Shown: piece after piece, positions 1-8,093 of the stretch
Layout: every line of letters begins with the position of its first letter
Numbering within the stretch: the first letter of the stretch is position 1
DNA from: CAVUDO01 sp963740255
GTDB taxonomy: Bacteria; Actinomycetota; Actinomycetes; Mycobacteriales; Cryptosporangiaceae
Length of the DNA stretch: 64,000 nt
Reading direction: 5' to 3'
Assembly: GCA_963740255.1 (NCBI GenBank)
Contig: CAVUDO010000002.1
Span: 1,240,001-1,304,000 of the forward strand
The notes under the pieces: generated by a model
Databases searched by the model: none
What the model was told of the DNA's origin: nothing
What the model saw: the letters and a program-made list of their open reading frames with translations, nothing else
Position numbers and translations under genes: made by a program

Positions 1-1
1 C

Positions 2-1237
2 GCCTGGGTCCGCGGCGGCACGCTGGCTCCGGTGGCCACCCTGCGCACCGACCGGGCCACCTACCTCGTCGAACGCGACGGCCCGGCTGGCGGCGCAGAC
101 GACGGCACCAGGGCCGGCGGCACGGTGCTGGCGGAGGTCGTCGACGACACGGTCTCGGTGCTGGACGGTCTCAAGGTCGTCTCCCGTTTCCGCGAAGTCG
201 AGGTGGAACGGCGCGAGGGCGACGGCGACCTGCTCACCCGCATCGGCGAGGTGCTGGCCGGTGCCGGTGCGGTCGGGGGCGAGTTCACCCCCAAGGCGAT
301 CCGCGCGCTCGGCCCCCGCGCGGCCGCGCCGCCCGACATCTCGGCGCCCACCAGTCCGCGTCCGATGGCCCCCGCGGCCGACACGGTGTCCTTCGCCCTG
401 CGCGCCACGGTGCGGCGCCTGCTCGAGTACGACGTCCGGGTGCGGCGGGACGAGGCCGACGCCGTGCACCAGATGCGGGTCTGTTGCCGGCGCCTGCGCA
501 GCGACCTGCGCACGTTCGCTCCGCTGGTCGATCCCGAGTGGGCCGCACCGCTGGTCGAGGAGCTGCGGTGGCTCGCCGACGCCCTCGGCGGTCCGCGCGA
601 CGCCGAGGTGCTGCGGGCCCGACTCCGGACGACCACCGAGGCCGACCCGCTCGCCCCCGTGGACGCCCACGCCGTCGCCCGGATGGATGCCGACCTGGCC
701 GAACGGGGCGAACGCGCCCGGGCGGACCTCGCCGACGTGATGCGCGCTGCCCGGTACGTCGCGCTGCTGGACCGGCTGGTGGACGCGGCGAACGCACCGG
801 CGATGGTCGAGCTGTCCACCCAGCCGGCCGCGTACGTCCTGCCGTCGGTGGTGGGTGCCGCCTGGCACTCGTTGGCCAAGTCGGTGCGCAAGCTCGATCC
901 GGACGCCGAGGACGAGGTCTGGCATCGCGCCCGCAAACGGGCGAAGCGAGCCCGGTACGCCGCCGAGGCCGCCTCGGCCGCGCTCGGCGACGACGCCGTC
1001 CGGCTGGGCAAGGCGGGCGCGAAGGTGCAGAACGTCCTCGGCGAACACCAGGACGCGGCCGTGGCGGCCCAGGAGTGGCTCGACCTCGCCGCCCGCCATC
1101 CGGAGGACCCCGTGCTGACGGTGACCGCCGGGCGACTGGCGGAGCGGGAACGGGCGGCGGTGCGGGCGGCCCGCGCGGCGTTCGCCGCGGTGTGGTCGAA
1201 GGCGTCCCGGGCCAAGGTCGTCGGGTGGCTGCCGTGA
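2..1237 (+). CDS. CYTH/CHAD domain protein, C-terminal part (5' end outside window)
   Basis: The reading frame is open from base 2, so the true start lies upstream; the GTG at 32 sits inside a conserved stretch and is unlikely to be the start. The visible N-terminal part (AWVRGGTLAPVATLRTDR, followed by YLVERDG) looks like the middle of a CYTH (triphosphate tunnel metalloenzyme) domain. From about residue 125 of the visible part comes a CHAD domain: helical, with regularly spaced His/Arg/Lys such as VHQMRVCCRRLRSDLRTF and WHRARKRAKRARYAAEA. CHAD domains bind polyphosphate; CYTH domains act on triphosphates, so a polyphosphate-linked role is inferred. mutT1 follows 28 bp downstream on the same strand, and in mycobacteria mutT1 is next to a polyphosphate kinase gene. 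Confidence 0.85.
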   Translation, partial: AWVRGGTLAPVATLRTDRATYLVERDGPAGGADDGTRAGGTVLAEVVDDTVSVLDGLKVVSRFREVEVERREGDGDLLTRIGEVLAGAGAVGGEFTPKAIRALGPRAAAPPDISAPTSPRPMAPAADTVSFALRATVRRLLEYDVRVRRDEADAVHQMRVCCRRLRSDLRTFAPLVDPEWAAPLVEELRWLADALGGPRDAEVLRARLRTTTEADPLAPVDAHAVARMDADLAERGERARADLADVMRAARYVALLDRLVDAANAPAMVELSTQPAAYVLPSVVGAAWHSLAKSVRKLDPDAEDEVWHRARKRAKRARYAAEAASAALGDDAVRLGKAGAKVQNVLGEHQDAAVAAQEWLDLAARHPEDPVLTVTAGRLAERERAAVRAARAAFAAVWSKASRAKVVGWLP

Positions 1238-1265
1238 TCGACGGTGAGCGCTGTGTGGCGGGCGG

Positions 1266-2192
1266 ATGAGCCGCGACGTGATCCGCGCCGGGGGCGGCGT
1301 GCTGTGGCGGCCGTCGGCCGGCTCCGGGCACGACGGCATCGAGGTCGCGCTGATCCACCGGCCGCGGTACGACGACTGGTCGTTGCCCAAGGGCAAGCTG
1401 GACCCCGGCGAACACCCGGTCGAGGCGGCGGGTCGGGAGGTCGTCGAGGAGACGGGTCTGCACCCGGCCGTCGGGGCGCGGTTGCCGTCCACGTCGTACA
1501 AGACCTGGTCGGCGGACGGAGTCGTCCCGAAGACGGTGGACTACTGGGCGATGCGGAGCCGAGCCGGCCAGTTCGTCCCGAACGACGAGGTCGACCACCT
1601 GGAGTGGATGGGAGTCGGCGACGCAGCGAAGCGGCTCACCCAGCCCCATGACGCGCGAGTGGTCGAGGCGCTCGCCGCGCTGCCGCGGGTCACGGCGACC
1701 GTGCTGCTCGTGCGGCACGCCAAAGCCGGCGACCGACACGGGTGGACCAGCGACGACGACCTTCGGCCCATCGACAAGGCCGGACAGGCGCAAGCGTTGC
1801 GGATCGCCGCGGTGCTGCCGTGGTTCGCACCGGACCGGGCGCTCACGGCCGAGCCGGTGCGGTGCGTCCAGACGGTGACGCCGCTGGCCGAGGTGCTGGG
1901 CGTCCCGCTCGCCCTCGCCCCGGAATTCGGCGAGAGGTCCCACGCGTACGCCCCGCGGCGGGCCGTGACGGCAGTGCGCGAGCTGGCGGGGGCGGGCGGG
2001 GTCACCGTGGTGTGCAGCCAGGGCGGGGCGATCCCGGACACGGTGGCCACGCTGGCCGACGAGGACGGCATGGACCTGGCGGACATCCCCAGTCGCAAGG
2101 GCAGCGCGTGGGCGCTGTCCTTCCACCACACCGCGCTGGTCCAGGCGGACTACTACCCGGCCTTCGAGCCTGAACGGCCGCCGGTGACCTAA
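1266..2192 (+). CDS. mutT1: MutT1-like Nudix hydrolase fused to a histidine phosphatase domain
   Basis: Two-domain protein of 308 residues. Residues 43-65 carry a complete Nudix box (GKLDPGE, then REVVEETGL), which binds the metal for hydrolysis of nucleoside diphosphate derivatives. From about residue 142 a phosphoglycerate-mutase-like histidine phosphatase domain begins with the LVRHAKAG motif. This fusion is typical of actinobacterial MutT1, which removes 8-oxo-(d)GTP and related oxidised nucleotides, protecting DNA and RNA. The neighbours (hup, leuD, leuC, IclR regulator) match the mycobacterial order around mutT1 and support the symbol. ATG 1266 is chosen as the only start consistent with the N-terminus (MSRDVIRAGGGVLW). 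Convergent with hup; a strong hairpin separates them. Confidence 0.9.
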   Translation: MSRDVIRAGGGVLWRPSAGSGHDGIEVALIHRPRYDDWSLPKGKLDPGEHPVEAAGREVVEETGLHPAVGARLPSTSYKTWSADGVVPKTVDYWAMRSRAGQFVPNDEVDHLEWMGVGDAAKRLTQPHDARVVEALAALPRVTATVLLVRHAKAGDRHGWTSDDDLRPIDKAGQAQALRIAAVLPWFAPDRALTAEPVRCVQTVTPLAEVLGVPLALAPEFGERSHAYAPRRAVTAVRELAGAGGVTVVCSQGGAIPDTVATLADEDGMDLADIPSRKGSAWALSFHHTALVQADYYPAFEPERPPVT

Positions 2193-2275
2193 GGAGGCGA
2201 TCCGTCCCCGCCCGGGTCAGAGCGCCCCTCGCCCCTCCGGCCTCGGCGAACGGACGGCCGAGGCACGAGAACGAG

Positions 2276-2307
2276 GAAGGCGGCGGGGTCGAACCCCCGC
2301 CGCCTTC
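2276..2307. terminator. Hairpin between mutT1 and hup
   Basis: Perfect 13-bp inverted repeat, GAAGGCGGCGGGG at 2276-2288 against CCCCGCCGCCTTC at 2295-2307. It lies between two convergent genes and can serve as a terminator in both directions. There is no strong U-run. Confidence 0.7.
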
Positions 2308-2325
2308 TCCGCTCGACTCTTCCGG

Positions 2326-3084
2326 CTACCGGGTGGTGGCGCGCCTCGTCGCCGGCGCCTTGGTGGCGGTCTTCTTGGCGGCGGGACGCGATGCCTTCTT
2401 GGCAGCCGTGGCCGCCCGACCCGGGGCGGGCTTGGCGGCGGCCCGCACCGTCTTGGCGGCGGGCTTGGCGGCCGTCTTCCTGGCCGTCGTCGCCTTGGCG
2501 GCCGTGCTCTTCTTCGCCGCCGTCGTCTTGGCCGAGGTCGCCTTCTTCGCGGCCGTGGCCTTGGCGGCCGTCTTCCTGGCCGTCGTCGCCTTGGCGGCCG
2601 TGCTCTTCTTCGCGGTCGTGCTCTTGGCCGAGGTCGCCTTCTTGGCCGCCGTGGTCTTGGCGGCGGGCTTGGCGGCCGTCGAGCGGGTCGCCTTGGCGTT
2701 GGCCTTCACCGTCGCTGTCCGGGCCGTGGTGGTCCGGGCGGCGGCGGTGGCCCTGGTGGCGGTCCGGGCCGCGGGGGCCGCGGCCACCACGGGCACCTTG
2801 GCCATCTTCTTGGTGCCGGTGACGACGTCCTTGAAGCCCTGGCCCGCGCGGAACGCGGGGATCGAGGTCTTGCGCACCTTCACCGACTCGCCGGTGCGCG
2901 GATTGCGAGCGGTGCGCGCGTTGCGGACCCGCTTCTCGAATACCCCGAAGCCCGTGAGCGCGACCCGCTCCCCCTTCGCGACCGCTCGTTGGATCTCCTC
3001 CAGAACGCTGTCCAGCGCGGTGGTCGCAAATTTGCGGTCGCCCAGCCGACGCGACAGTGCCTCGATGAAGTCGGTCTTGTTCAC
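2326..3084 (-). CDS. hup: HU family nucleoid protein with Lys/Ala-rich C-terminal tail
   Basis: 252 residues, against about 90 for ordinary HU. Residues 1-92 are a complete HU fold (MNKTDFIEALSRRLGDRKFA, later LTGFGVFEKRVRNARTARNP). Residues from about 105 are a histone-H1-like tail of AAKK, TTARK and AAKATA repeats ending in TRRATTR, as in mycobacterial HupB and Streptomyces HupS. It compacts and protects nucleoid DNA; the tail binds DNA without sequence specificity. The start is GTG 3084, preceded by GGGAGGGG at a good distance. It lies 365 bp from leuD on the same strand and keeps the mutT1-hup-leuD-leuC order known from mycobacteria. Confidence 0.95.
   Translation of the reverse strand: MNKTDFIEALSRRLGDRKFATTALDSVLEEIQRAVAKGERVALTGFGVFEKRVRNARTARNPRTGESVKVRKTSIPAFRAGQGFKDVVTGTKKMAKVPVVAAAPAARTATRATAAARTTTARTATVKANAKATRSTAAKPAAKTTAAKKATSAKSTTAKKSTAAKATTARKTAAKATAAKKATSAKTTAAKKSTAAKATTARKTAAKPAAKTVRAAAKPAPGRAATAAKKASRPAAKKTATKAPATRRATTR
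2465..2656 (-). repeat. Two tandem 96-bp repeats inside hup
   Basis: Two consecutive 96-bp units (2465-2560 and 2561-2656) are identical over about the first 53 bases and diverge slightly afterwards. Each encodes 32 residues of the Lys/Ala tail. Such units can expand or contract by slippage or recombination without shifting the frame. Confidence 0.85.
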
Positions 3085-3449
3085 TGTTTCCCCTCCCGAA
3101 GTGCGCAGACCGAAATGGTCCTGAGACGAACGCTATGCGCGGTTTTCTGGACACACAACGACCAACGGCTGGGAAACTCCTTGTGTCGCAACGAGTTTCC
3201 ACCGAGGGCTCGGGGGCAGCGTTCCCGCAGGCCGCGGGCTCGGCGCAGGTTCTGGCGGTTGCCATTCGTCCTCCGCGCTGACCACCGCGACAGCGGTGCC
3301 CCGTGCTATACCCGTTCACGCGACCGGTACCGCCGAGTGGACAGTGGACACCGCTACCGAGCGGGCCGGAACCGCAACGGCGCGAATCCCTTTACTGGCA
3401 ACGGATTCACGCCTACGCCGGTGTTACCGACGAGCGTCGCCGAGAAACG

Positions 3450-4043
3450 TCAACGCGCCACTGTGGTGGGAAGCCAGGCCGGCCGGTCCCGTTCGAAAGC
3501 GACGATGTCGTCGGCGTGCCGCAGGGTGAGGCCGATGTCGTCGAGCCCCTCCAGCAGGCGCCAGCGGCTGTGGTCGTCGAGCGCGAACTCCTCGACCCGT
3601 TCGCCGAGGCGTACCTGCCGGGCGACGAGGTCGACCGCCACCTCGGTGCCGGGCACGGCCTCGACGGCGTCCCAGGCCCACTCCACGAACTCCACCGGCA
3701 ACGTCACCGGAAGCAGCCCGGCCTTGAGCGCGTTGCTCCGGAAGATGTCCCCGAACCGCGGTGAGATCACCACCCGGAAGCCGTAGTCGTGCAGCGCCCA
3801 CACCGCGTGCTCGCGGGACGAGCCGGTGCCGAACTCCGGCCCCGCGAGCAGGACCGTCGCCCCGTCGTACCGCGGCTGGTTGAGCACGAATGCCGGGTCG
3901 TCGCGCCAGGCGGCGAACAGCCCGTCCTCGAAGCCGGTGCGGGTCACCCGCTTGAGGTACTCGGCTGGGATGATCTGGTCGGTGTCCACGTTGGAACGGC
4001 GCAGCGGGGCGGCCCGGCCGGTGTGCAGGGTGAACGGCTCCAT
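3450..4043 (-). CDS. leuD: 3-isopropylmalate dehydratase small subunit
   Basis: 197 residues, the usual LeuD size. Conserved swivel-domain features: RRSNVDTDQIIPAEYLKRV at residues 15-33 and GPEFGTGSSREHAVWAL near residue 70. With LeuC it isomerises 2-isopropylmalate to 3-isopropylmalate in leucine synthesis, in the cytosol. ATG 4043 is chosen because it gives the family N-terminus MEPFTLHTGRAAPL and lies 2 bp after the leuC stop, so the two are translationally close. An upstream extension in the same frame is an overlap with leuC and is not used. Confidence 0.96.
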   Translation of the reverse strand: MEPFTLHTGRAAPLRRSNVDTDQIIPAEYLKRVTRTGFEDGLFAAWRDDPAFVLNQPRYDGATVLLAGPEFGTGSSREHAVWALHDYGFRVVISPRFGDIFRSNALKAGLLPVTLPVEFVEWAWDAVEAVPGTEVAVDLVARQVRLGERVEEFALDDHSRWRLLEGLDDIGLTLRHADDIVAFERDRPAWLPTTVAR

Positions 4044-4045
4044 GG

Positions 4046-5473
4046 TCAGCTCCCTGCGGCGGCGAGGTCGGCGGTGTCGAGGTCGGCGGGCGAGGCGAGG
4101 CGTCCGGTGACCGCCGTCGCGGCGGCGACCGGCGGAGAGACCAGGTGGGTGCGACCGCCCTTGCCCTGGCGCCCTTCGAAGTTGCGGTTGGAGGTGGACG
4201 CCGACCGTTCGCCCGGAGCCAGCGTGTCGGGGTTCATCCCCAGGCACATCGAGCAGCCGGCCTGCCGCCACTGGGCACCGGCCTCGGTGAACACCTTGTC
4301 CAGCCCCTCGGCCTCGGCCTCCAGCCGCACCCGGGCCGAGCCGGGGACGACCAGCATCCGGACGCCGTCGGCGACCTGACGTCCGCGCAGCACCTCGGCG
4401 GCGGCCCGCAGGTCCTCGATCCGCCCGTTCGTACACGACCCTACGAACACGGTGTCGACAGCCACCTCGCGCAACGGCGTCCCGGCGGCGAGTCCCATGT
4501 ACTCCAGCGCGCGTTCGGCCGCGCCCCGGGCGTCCGGGTCGGCGAAGGTGGCCGGGTCGGGCACGGTGGCGTCCAGTGGCGCCCCCTGCCCGGGGTTGGT
4601 GCCCCAGGTGACGAACGGGGTCAGCTCCGTGGCGTCGATCTCGACCACCCGGTCGAAGACGGCGTCGGGATCGCTGACCAGGCTCCGCCAGTAGGCGACG
4701 GCCGCATCCCAGTCGGCGCCGGCTGGGGCATGGGGACGCCCCCGCAGGTACTCGAACGTCGTCTCGTCCGGTGCGATCATGCCGACCCGGGCACCGGCCT
4801 CGATGCTCATGTTGCAGACCGTCATCCGGCCTTCCATCGTCAGCGCCCGGATCGCCTCGCCGCGGTACTCGATCACGTAGCCCTGTCCGCCGCCGGTGCC
4901 GATCTGGGCGATCAGCGCGAGGATCAGGTCCTTCGCCGTGACGCCCGCCGGCGGCAGGCCGCGGACCTCGACGGCCATCGTCCTGAACGGACGCAGCGGC
5001 AGTGTCTGGGTGGCCAGCACGTGCTCCACCTCGCTGGTGCCGATGCCGAAGGCCAGCGCGCCGAACGCCCCGTGGGTGGAGGTGTGGCTGTCGCCGCAGA
5101 CCACGGTCATCCCCGGCTGGGTCAGGCCGAGCTGCGGGCCGATCACGTGCACGATGCCCTGCTCGGCGTCGCCCATCGAATGCAGCCGGACGCCGAACTC
5201 CGCGCAGTTGCGGCGCAGCGTCTCCACCTGGATGCGGCTCACCGGGTCGAGGATCGGCTTGTCGATGTCGACGGTCGGGACGTTGTGGTCCTCGGTGGCG
5301 ATCGTCAGGTCGGGGCGGCGGACCGGCCGGTCTGCCAGGCGGAGGCCGTCGAACGCCTGCGGGCTGGTGACCTCGTGGACCAGGTGCAGGTCGACGTAGA
5401 GCAGGTCGGGCTCGTCGTCGGCACGGCGCACCAGGTGGGCGTCCCAGACCTTCTCGGCCAGCGTGTGCGCCAT
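4046..5473 (-). CDS. leuC: 3-isopropylmalate dehydratase large subunit
   Basis: 475 residues, aconitase-family large subunit. Motifs for the 4Fe-4S cluster and active site are present: VCGDSHTSTHGAFGALAFGI, FVGSCTNGRIEDLRAA, and AGCSMCLGMNPD near the C-terminus, which together supply the three cluster cysteines. It forms the heterodimer with LeuD. Start ATG 5473 (MAHTLAEKVWDAHLV) has GGGGGC just upstream and fits family starts; an in-frame ATG at 5494 lies within the operator and is less likely. Divergent from the IclR-type regulator with only about 50 bp between them, so it is probably regulated by it. Confidence 0.96.
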   Translation of the reverse strand: MAHTLAEKVWDAHLVRRADDEPDLLYVDLHLVHEVTSPQAFDGLRLADRPVRRPDLTIATEDHNVPTVDIDKPILDPVSRIQVETLRRNCAEFGVRLHSMGDAEQGIVHVIGPQLGLTQPGMTVVCGDSHTSTHGAFGALAFGIGTSEVEHVLATQTLPLRPFRTMAVEVRGLPPAGVTAKDLILALIAQIGTGGGQGYVIEYRGEAIRALTMEGRMTVCNMSIEAGARVGMIAPDETTFEYLRGRPHAPAGADWDAAVAYWRSLVSDPDAVFDRVVEIDATELTPFVTWGTNPGQGAPLDATVPDPATFADPDARGAAERALEYMGLAAGTPLREVAVDTVFVGSCTNGRIEDLRAAAEVLRGRQVADGVRMLVVPGSARVRLEAEAEGLDKVFTEAGAQWRQAGCSMCLGMNPDTLAPGERSASTSNRNFEGRQGKGGRTHLVSPPVAAATAVTGRLASPADLDTADLAAAGS

Positions 5474-5490
5474 CGTGCCCCCAAGCCGTG

Positions 5491-5537
5491 GCATCCTGCG
5501 ATGTGGGATGCTAGTTTCGTCTTGTGGGAAAGACTAG
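5491..5537. promoter_or_regulatory. Operator-like dyads between leuC and the IclR regulator
   Basis: GCATCC at 5491-5496 and GGATGC at 5506-5511 form a perfect inverted repeat with a 9-bp spacer. Overlapping it, CTAGT (5511-5515) and ACTAG (5533-5537) form a second dyad spanning the regulator start codon. TAGTTT at 5512-5517 is placed as a -10 box for a leaderless transcript starting at GTG 5524. Binding by the adjacent IclR protein to control both genes is an inference from the known LtbR/NdgR systems. Confidence 0.65.
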
Positions 5538-6222
5538 CAGCGGTGTGGGTGTCCTCGACAAGGCCGTAGCGATCCTGGAAGCCACCGTCGACGGGGCCAG
5601 CCTGGCCGAACTCGTCGACCGGTCGGGACTCCCCCGGGCCACGGCGCACCGGCTCGCGCAGGCGCTGGAGGTGCACCGGTTGCTGGTCCGCGACCAGCAG
5701 GGACGGTGGCGCCCAGGCCCCCGGCTGGCCGAGTTCGCCAACGCCGCGCCGGACGTCCTGCTCACGGCGTCGGCTCCCGTGCTCGCCTCGCTGCGCGACA
5801 GCACCGGCGAGAGTGCCCAGCTCTATCTGCGCCGCGCCGACGAGCGCATCTGCGTTGCCGCCGCGGAACGGGCCAGCGGGCTGCGTGACACCGTCCCGGT
5901 GGGTGCCCCGCTGCCGATGACGGCCGGGTCGGGTGCGCAGGTGCTGCTCGCCTGGGAGCCGCCGGAGTCGGTGCTGCCGCTGCTCCCCCGTTGCCGGTTC
6001 TCCGGTCGGACGCTGGCGGAGGTGCGCCGGCGCGGCTGGGCGGCGAGCGTGGCCGAACGCGAGCCGGGCGTGGCCAGCGTCTCCGCCCCGATCCGCGACC
6101 GGCACGGCCGGGTGATCGCGGCGATCAGCATCTCCGGGCCGATCGAACGGCTCGGCCGGCGTCCCGGCGAGCGGCACGCGGTCTCGGTCGTCCGCGCCGG
6201 CCAGCGCCTCTCCGGGCTGTAG
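5524..6222 (+). CDS. ndgR: IclR family regulator of leuCD (LtbR/NdgR type)
   Basis: 232 residues. N-terminal winged helix-turn-helix at residues 8-60 (VLDKAVAILEATVDG, then LPRATAHRLAQALEVHRLL), followed by an IclR effector domain with the conserved end VSAPIRDRHGRVIAAISISG. In actinobacteria the IclR gene divergent from leuCD is NdgR or LtbR, which controls leuCD and other amino acid genes. The symbol rests on this synteny. Start GTG 5524 has no Shine-Dalgarno sequence and a -10-like TAGTTT 7 bp upstream, suggesting a leaderless mRNA. The 180 bp after its stop hold no recognisable gene. Confidence 0.88.
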   Translation: MGKTSSGVGVLDKAVAILEATVDGASLAELVDRSGLPRATAHRLAQALEVHRLLVRDQQGRWRPGPRLAEFANAAPDVLLTASAPVLASLRDSTGESAQLYLRRADERICVAAAERASGLRDTVPVGAPLPMTAGSGAQVLLAWEPPESVLPLLPRCRFSGRTLAEVRRRGWAASVAEREPGVASVSAPIRDRHGRVIAAISISGPIERLGRRPGERHAVSVVRAGQRLSGL

Positions 6223-6402
6223 GACCGGCGCCCAGCGGCCGCGAAAGTGCGGTGTCCTTCACCGTCGACGAGTGAGGTCGACGATGTGCCGCGGGGCCCG
6301 GCGAGCGCGCCGGCCGACCACGCCCCCGACGCGGATGCGCTCGGACGCCTACACCGCGAATGACGAAGGACCACGAGGTTTCCAACAGCTAGGGTCCGGG
6401 TC

Positions 6403-7242
6403 GTGAACGAGATCTTCCGGTTCCGGCGACTGCCGGACGACCCCTTGGCCACCTACGTGATGAGCGAGGTCAACCTACCGGCTCCCGTCTGGCCGGGGCT
6501 GTGGCAGGGGGACTATCCCGATGATCCGGTGCTCAGCCCGTTCCTTCGCTACGGAGTGAACAACGTCGACGGAGAGGCACTGGCGGTCTGGCGCGCGCTG
6601 GCCTGGGCGCTCACCGAGGGAACCCAGCGATGGGCGATCCCGACCTTCGACCGCGACGCGGCGGCAGAGGGCCTCGGCGTCGCCCGCGAGGAAGTCACGA
6701 TGGTCTCGTGGGAGTACAAGGTCGACACCGCCGTGGCCGAGTTCCCGGGCGCCGACCGCGGTTTCGTGCCGGCACGGTCTTGCGTGCCGGTCGAGTCCGA
6801 CCGGTGGCAGCGCCGGCACAGGCACCATGCCGGCCTGTTCGCGTTGCATGACTTCGCCGACCTGACCGCGCTGGAACTCGCGGTCCAGTTCGACTCGGAG
6901 TCCGAGATCACGCTGTTCGGGCTGGCGGCCGGCCGGACCGGTGCCGACCTGGCGGCCGGTCTCGACGGACCCCGCCCCCCACGCCTTGCCGACGTCCTGC
7001 GCCCGGGCGACGTGTTCGTCGACCTGACCGTCTTCCGGGACCGGTTCGGTGACCTCGACGACCCGACCAGTCATCTGACCGTCCGGTCGACCGAACCTCT
7101 CGACGAACGACTCGCCGAACTCGTCGACCACTACCACGCCGCATTCGGCAGTTATGTCCGTGGAGTCGACCAGATCCACACGTTCGAGGACTTCGGTGCG
7201 GCGATGGACGAGCTTCTCCGCCCGCCGACACCGACGCGCTGA
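6403..7242 (+). CDS. Hypothetical protein
   Basis: 279 residues, acidic and soluble, with no signal peptide or membrane segment. I do not recognise the family. It is rich in Trp, Tyr and Phe in the N-terminal half (VWPGLWQGDYPDDPVLSPFL) and has a His-rich stretch (RWQRRHRHHAGLFALHDF) near residue 138. Codon use is of the host type (G/C-ending), so it is likely a real gene. Start GTG 6403 follows an AGGG-containing leader. It converges with the LPXTG protein gene, with a strong hairpin between them. Confidence 0.75.
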   Translation: MNEIFRFRRLPDDPLATYVMSEVNLPAPVWPGLWQGDYPDDPVLSPFLRYGVNNVDGEALAVWRALAWALTEGTQRWAIPTFDRDAAAEGLGVAREEVTMVSWEYKVDTAVAEFPGADRGFVPARSCVPVESDRWQRRHRHHAGLFALHDFADLTALELAVQFDSESEITLFGLAAGRTGADLAAGLDGPRPPRLADVLRPGDVFVDLTVFRDRFGDLDDPTSHLTVRSTEPLDERLAELVDHYHAAFGSYVRGVDQIHTFEDFGAAMDELLRPPTPTR

Positions 7243-7256
7243 GGGCACACGACGGC

Positions 7257-7284
7257 GGCGGCCCGGGGCTTGTCCCGGGCCGCC
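7257..7284. terminator. Hairpin between convergent genes
   Basis: GGCGGCCCGGG (7257-7267) pairs with CCCGGGCCGCC (7274-7284), loop of 6; flanking ACGACGG and CCGTCGT bases can extend the stem with a bulge. It lies between two converging genes. Confidence 0.65.
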
Positions 7285-7307
7285 GTCGTGGTGGTGGAAC
7301 GTGGTGG

Positions 7308-7796
7308 TCAGTCGTTCTGCACGGCGCGCCGACGGGCGGCGTAGACGAGCGCGCCACCCGCGGTGAGCAGCAGCAGGGCCACCGCGGCGTAGGCACCGAG
7401 CGAACCCGTGCCGGTCACCGGGAGCCCCGACCCCTCGCCGGAGGCCGAAGGCGTCACGCACTTGCTCGGCGAGGGCTTCACGGACGGCTTGCCGGTGCCC
7501 CCGGGCGACTTGGTCGCGCAGTCGCCGCCGATGCCGCCGCCGAGCACGCCGACGCCGTTGCAGACCACCTCGCCGGGCACGTCGACCGGGGCGCCGACCT
7601 GGTTGCCGTCGCCGACCCCGGTGTTGTCGCCGCTGTCCCACTCGCTCGCCGAGCTGCTCGGGCCGGGGCTGCCGGTCTGGCCGGGGCTCTCGCAGACGAC
7701 CGCCTGGGCGGTACCGCCGGCGAACAGCATCACGACCATCGCGATCCCCACGGAGGCCAGTCCAGCCTGGGTCAGGCCCCGCACGCGCTGCTTCAT
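7308..7796 (-). CDS. Small secreted LPXTG surface protein
   Basis: 162 residues. An N-terminal signal peptide (MKQRVRGLTQAGLASVGIAM, then VVMLFAGGTAQA) ends with a probable cleavage after AQA at residue 32. The mature part is Gly/Ser/Pro-rich with four Cys, and the C-terminus has the sortase signal LPVTG followed by a hydrophobic stretch (AYAAVALLLLTAGGALVYAA) and a basic tail RRR. It should be exported by Sec and anchored to peptidoglycan by a sortase. No sortase gene is in the window. Start ATG 7796 has AGAGGTG upstream and begins the signal peptide; a longer in-frame ORF upstream is not supported. Confidence 0.85.
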   Translation of the reverse strand: MKQRVRGLTQAGLASVGIAMVVMLFAGGTAQAVVCESPGQTGSPGPSSSASEWDSGDNTGVGDGNQVGAPVDVPGEVVCNGVGVLGGGIGGDCATKSPGGTGKPSVKPSPSKCVTPSASGEGSGLPVTGTGSLGAYAAVALLLLTAGGALVYAARRRAVQND

Positions 7797-8093
7797 TTCA
7801 GAACACCTCTTCAACTCGCCGTACGACCGTGGAAGACCAGGCCGGACGGAACGTATGGATCGCCGAGCGCGCGTCAACCGGAGAGTCGGAGAACGCCCAT
7901 GTCGGACAAGTCGGTCAGACCATAGATCAACGAACGCCGTTAGCAGTGCCCCGTGACACGCCCGTGAGAAGGTGATTTTTCGCAAGGAGGTCCTTCAGCG
8001 CACGGCGGGGCCCAGACGCGGAACGTGCTGGGCGCTGCGAACGCAGGGCACACCGCACCACGCGAACGATCGCCCAGGGCGGCGCCGGGCCTC

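Noticed and set aside
2465..2656. hup repeats as a mobile or CRISPR-like repeat
   Set aside because: They are in-frame coding repeats of the Lys/Ala tail.
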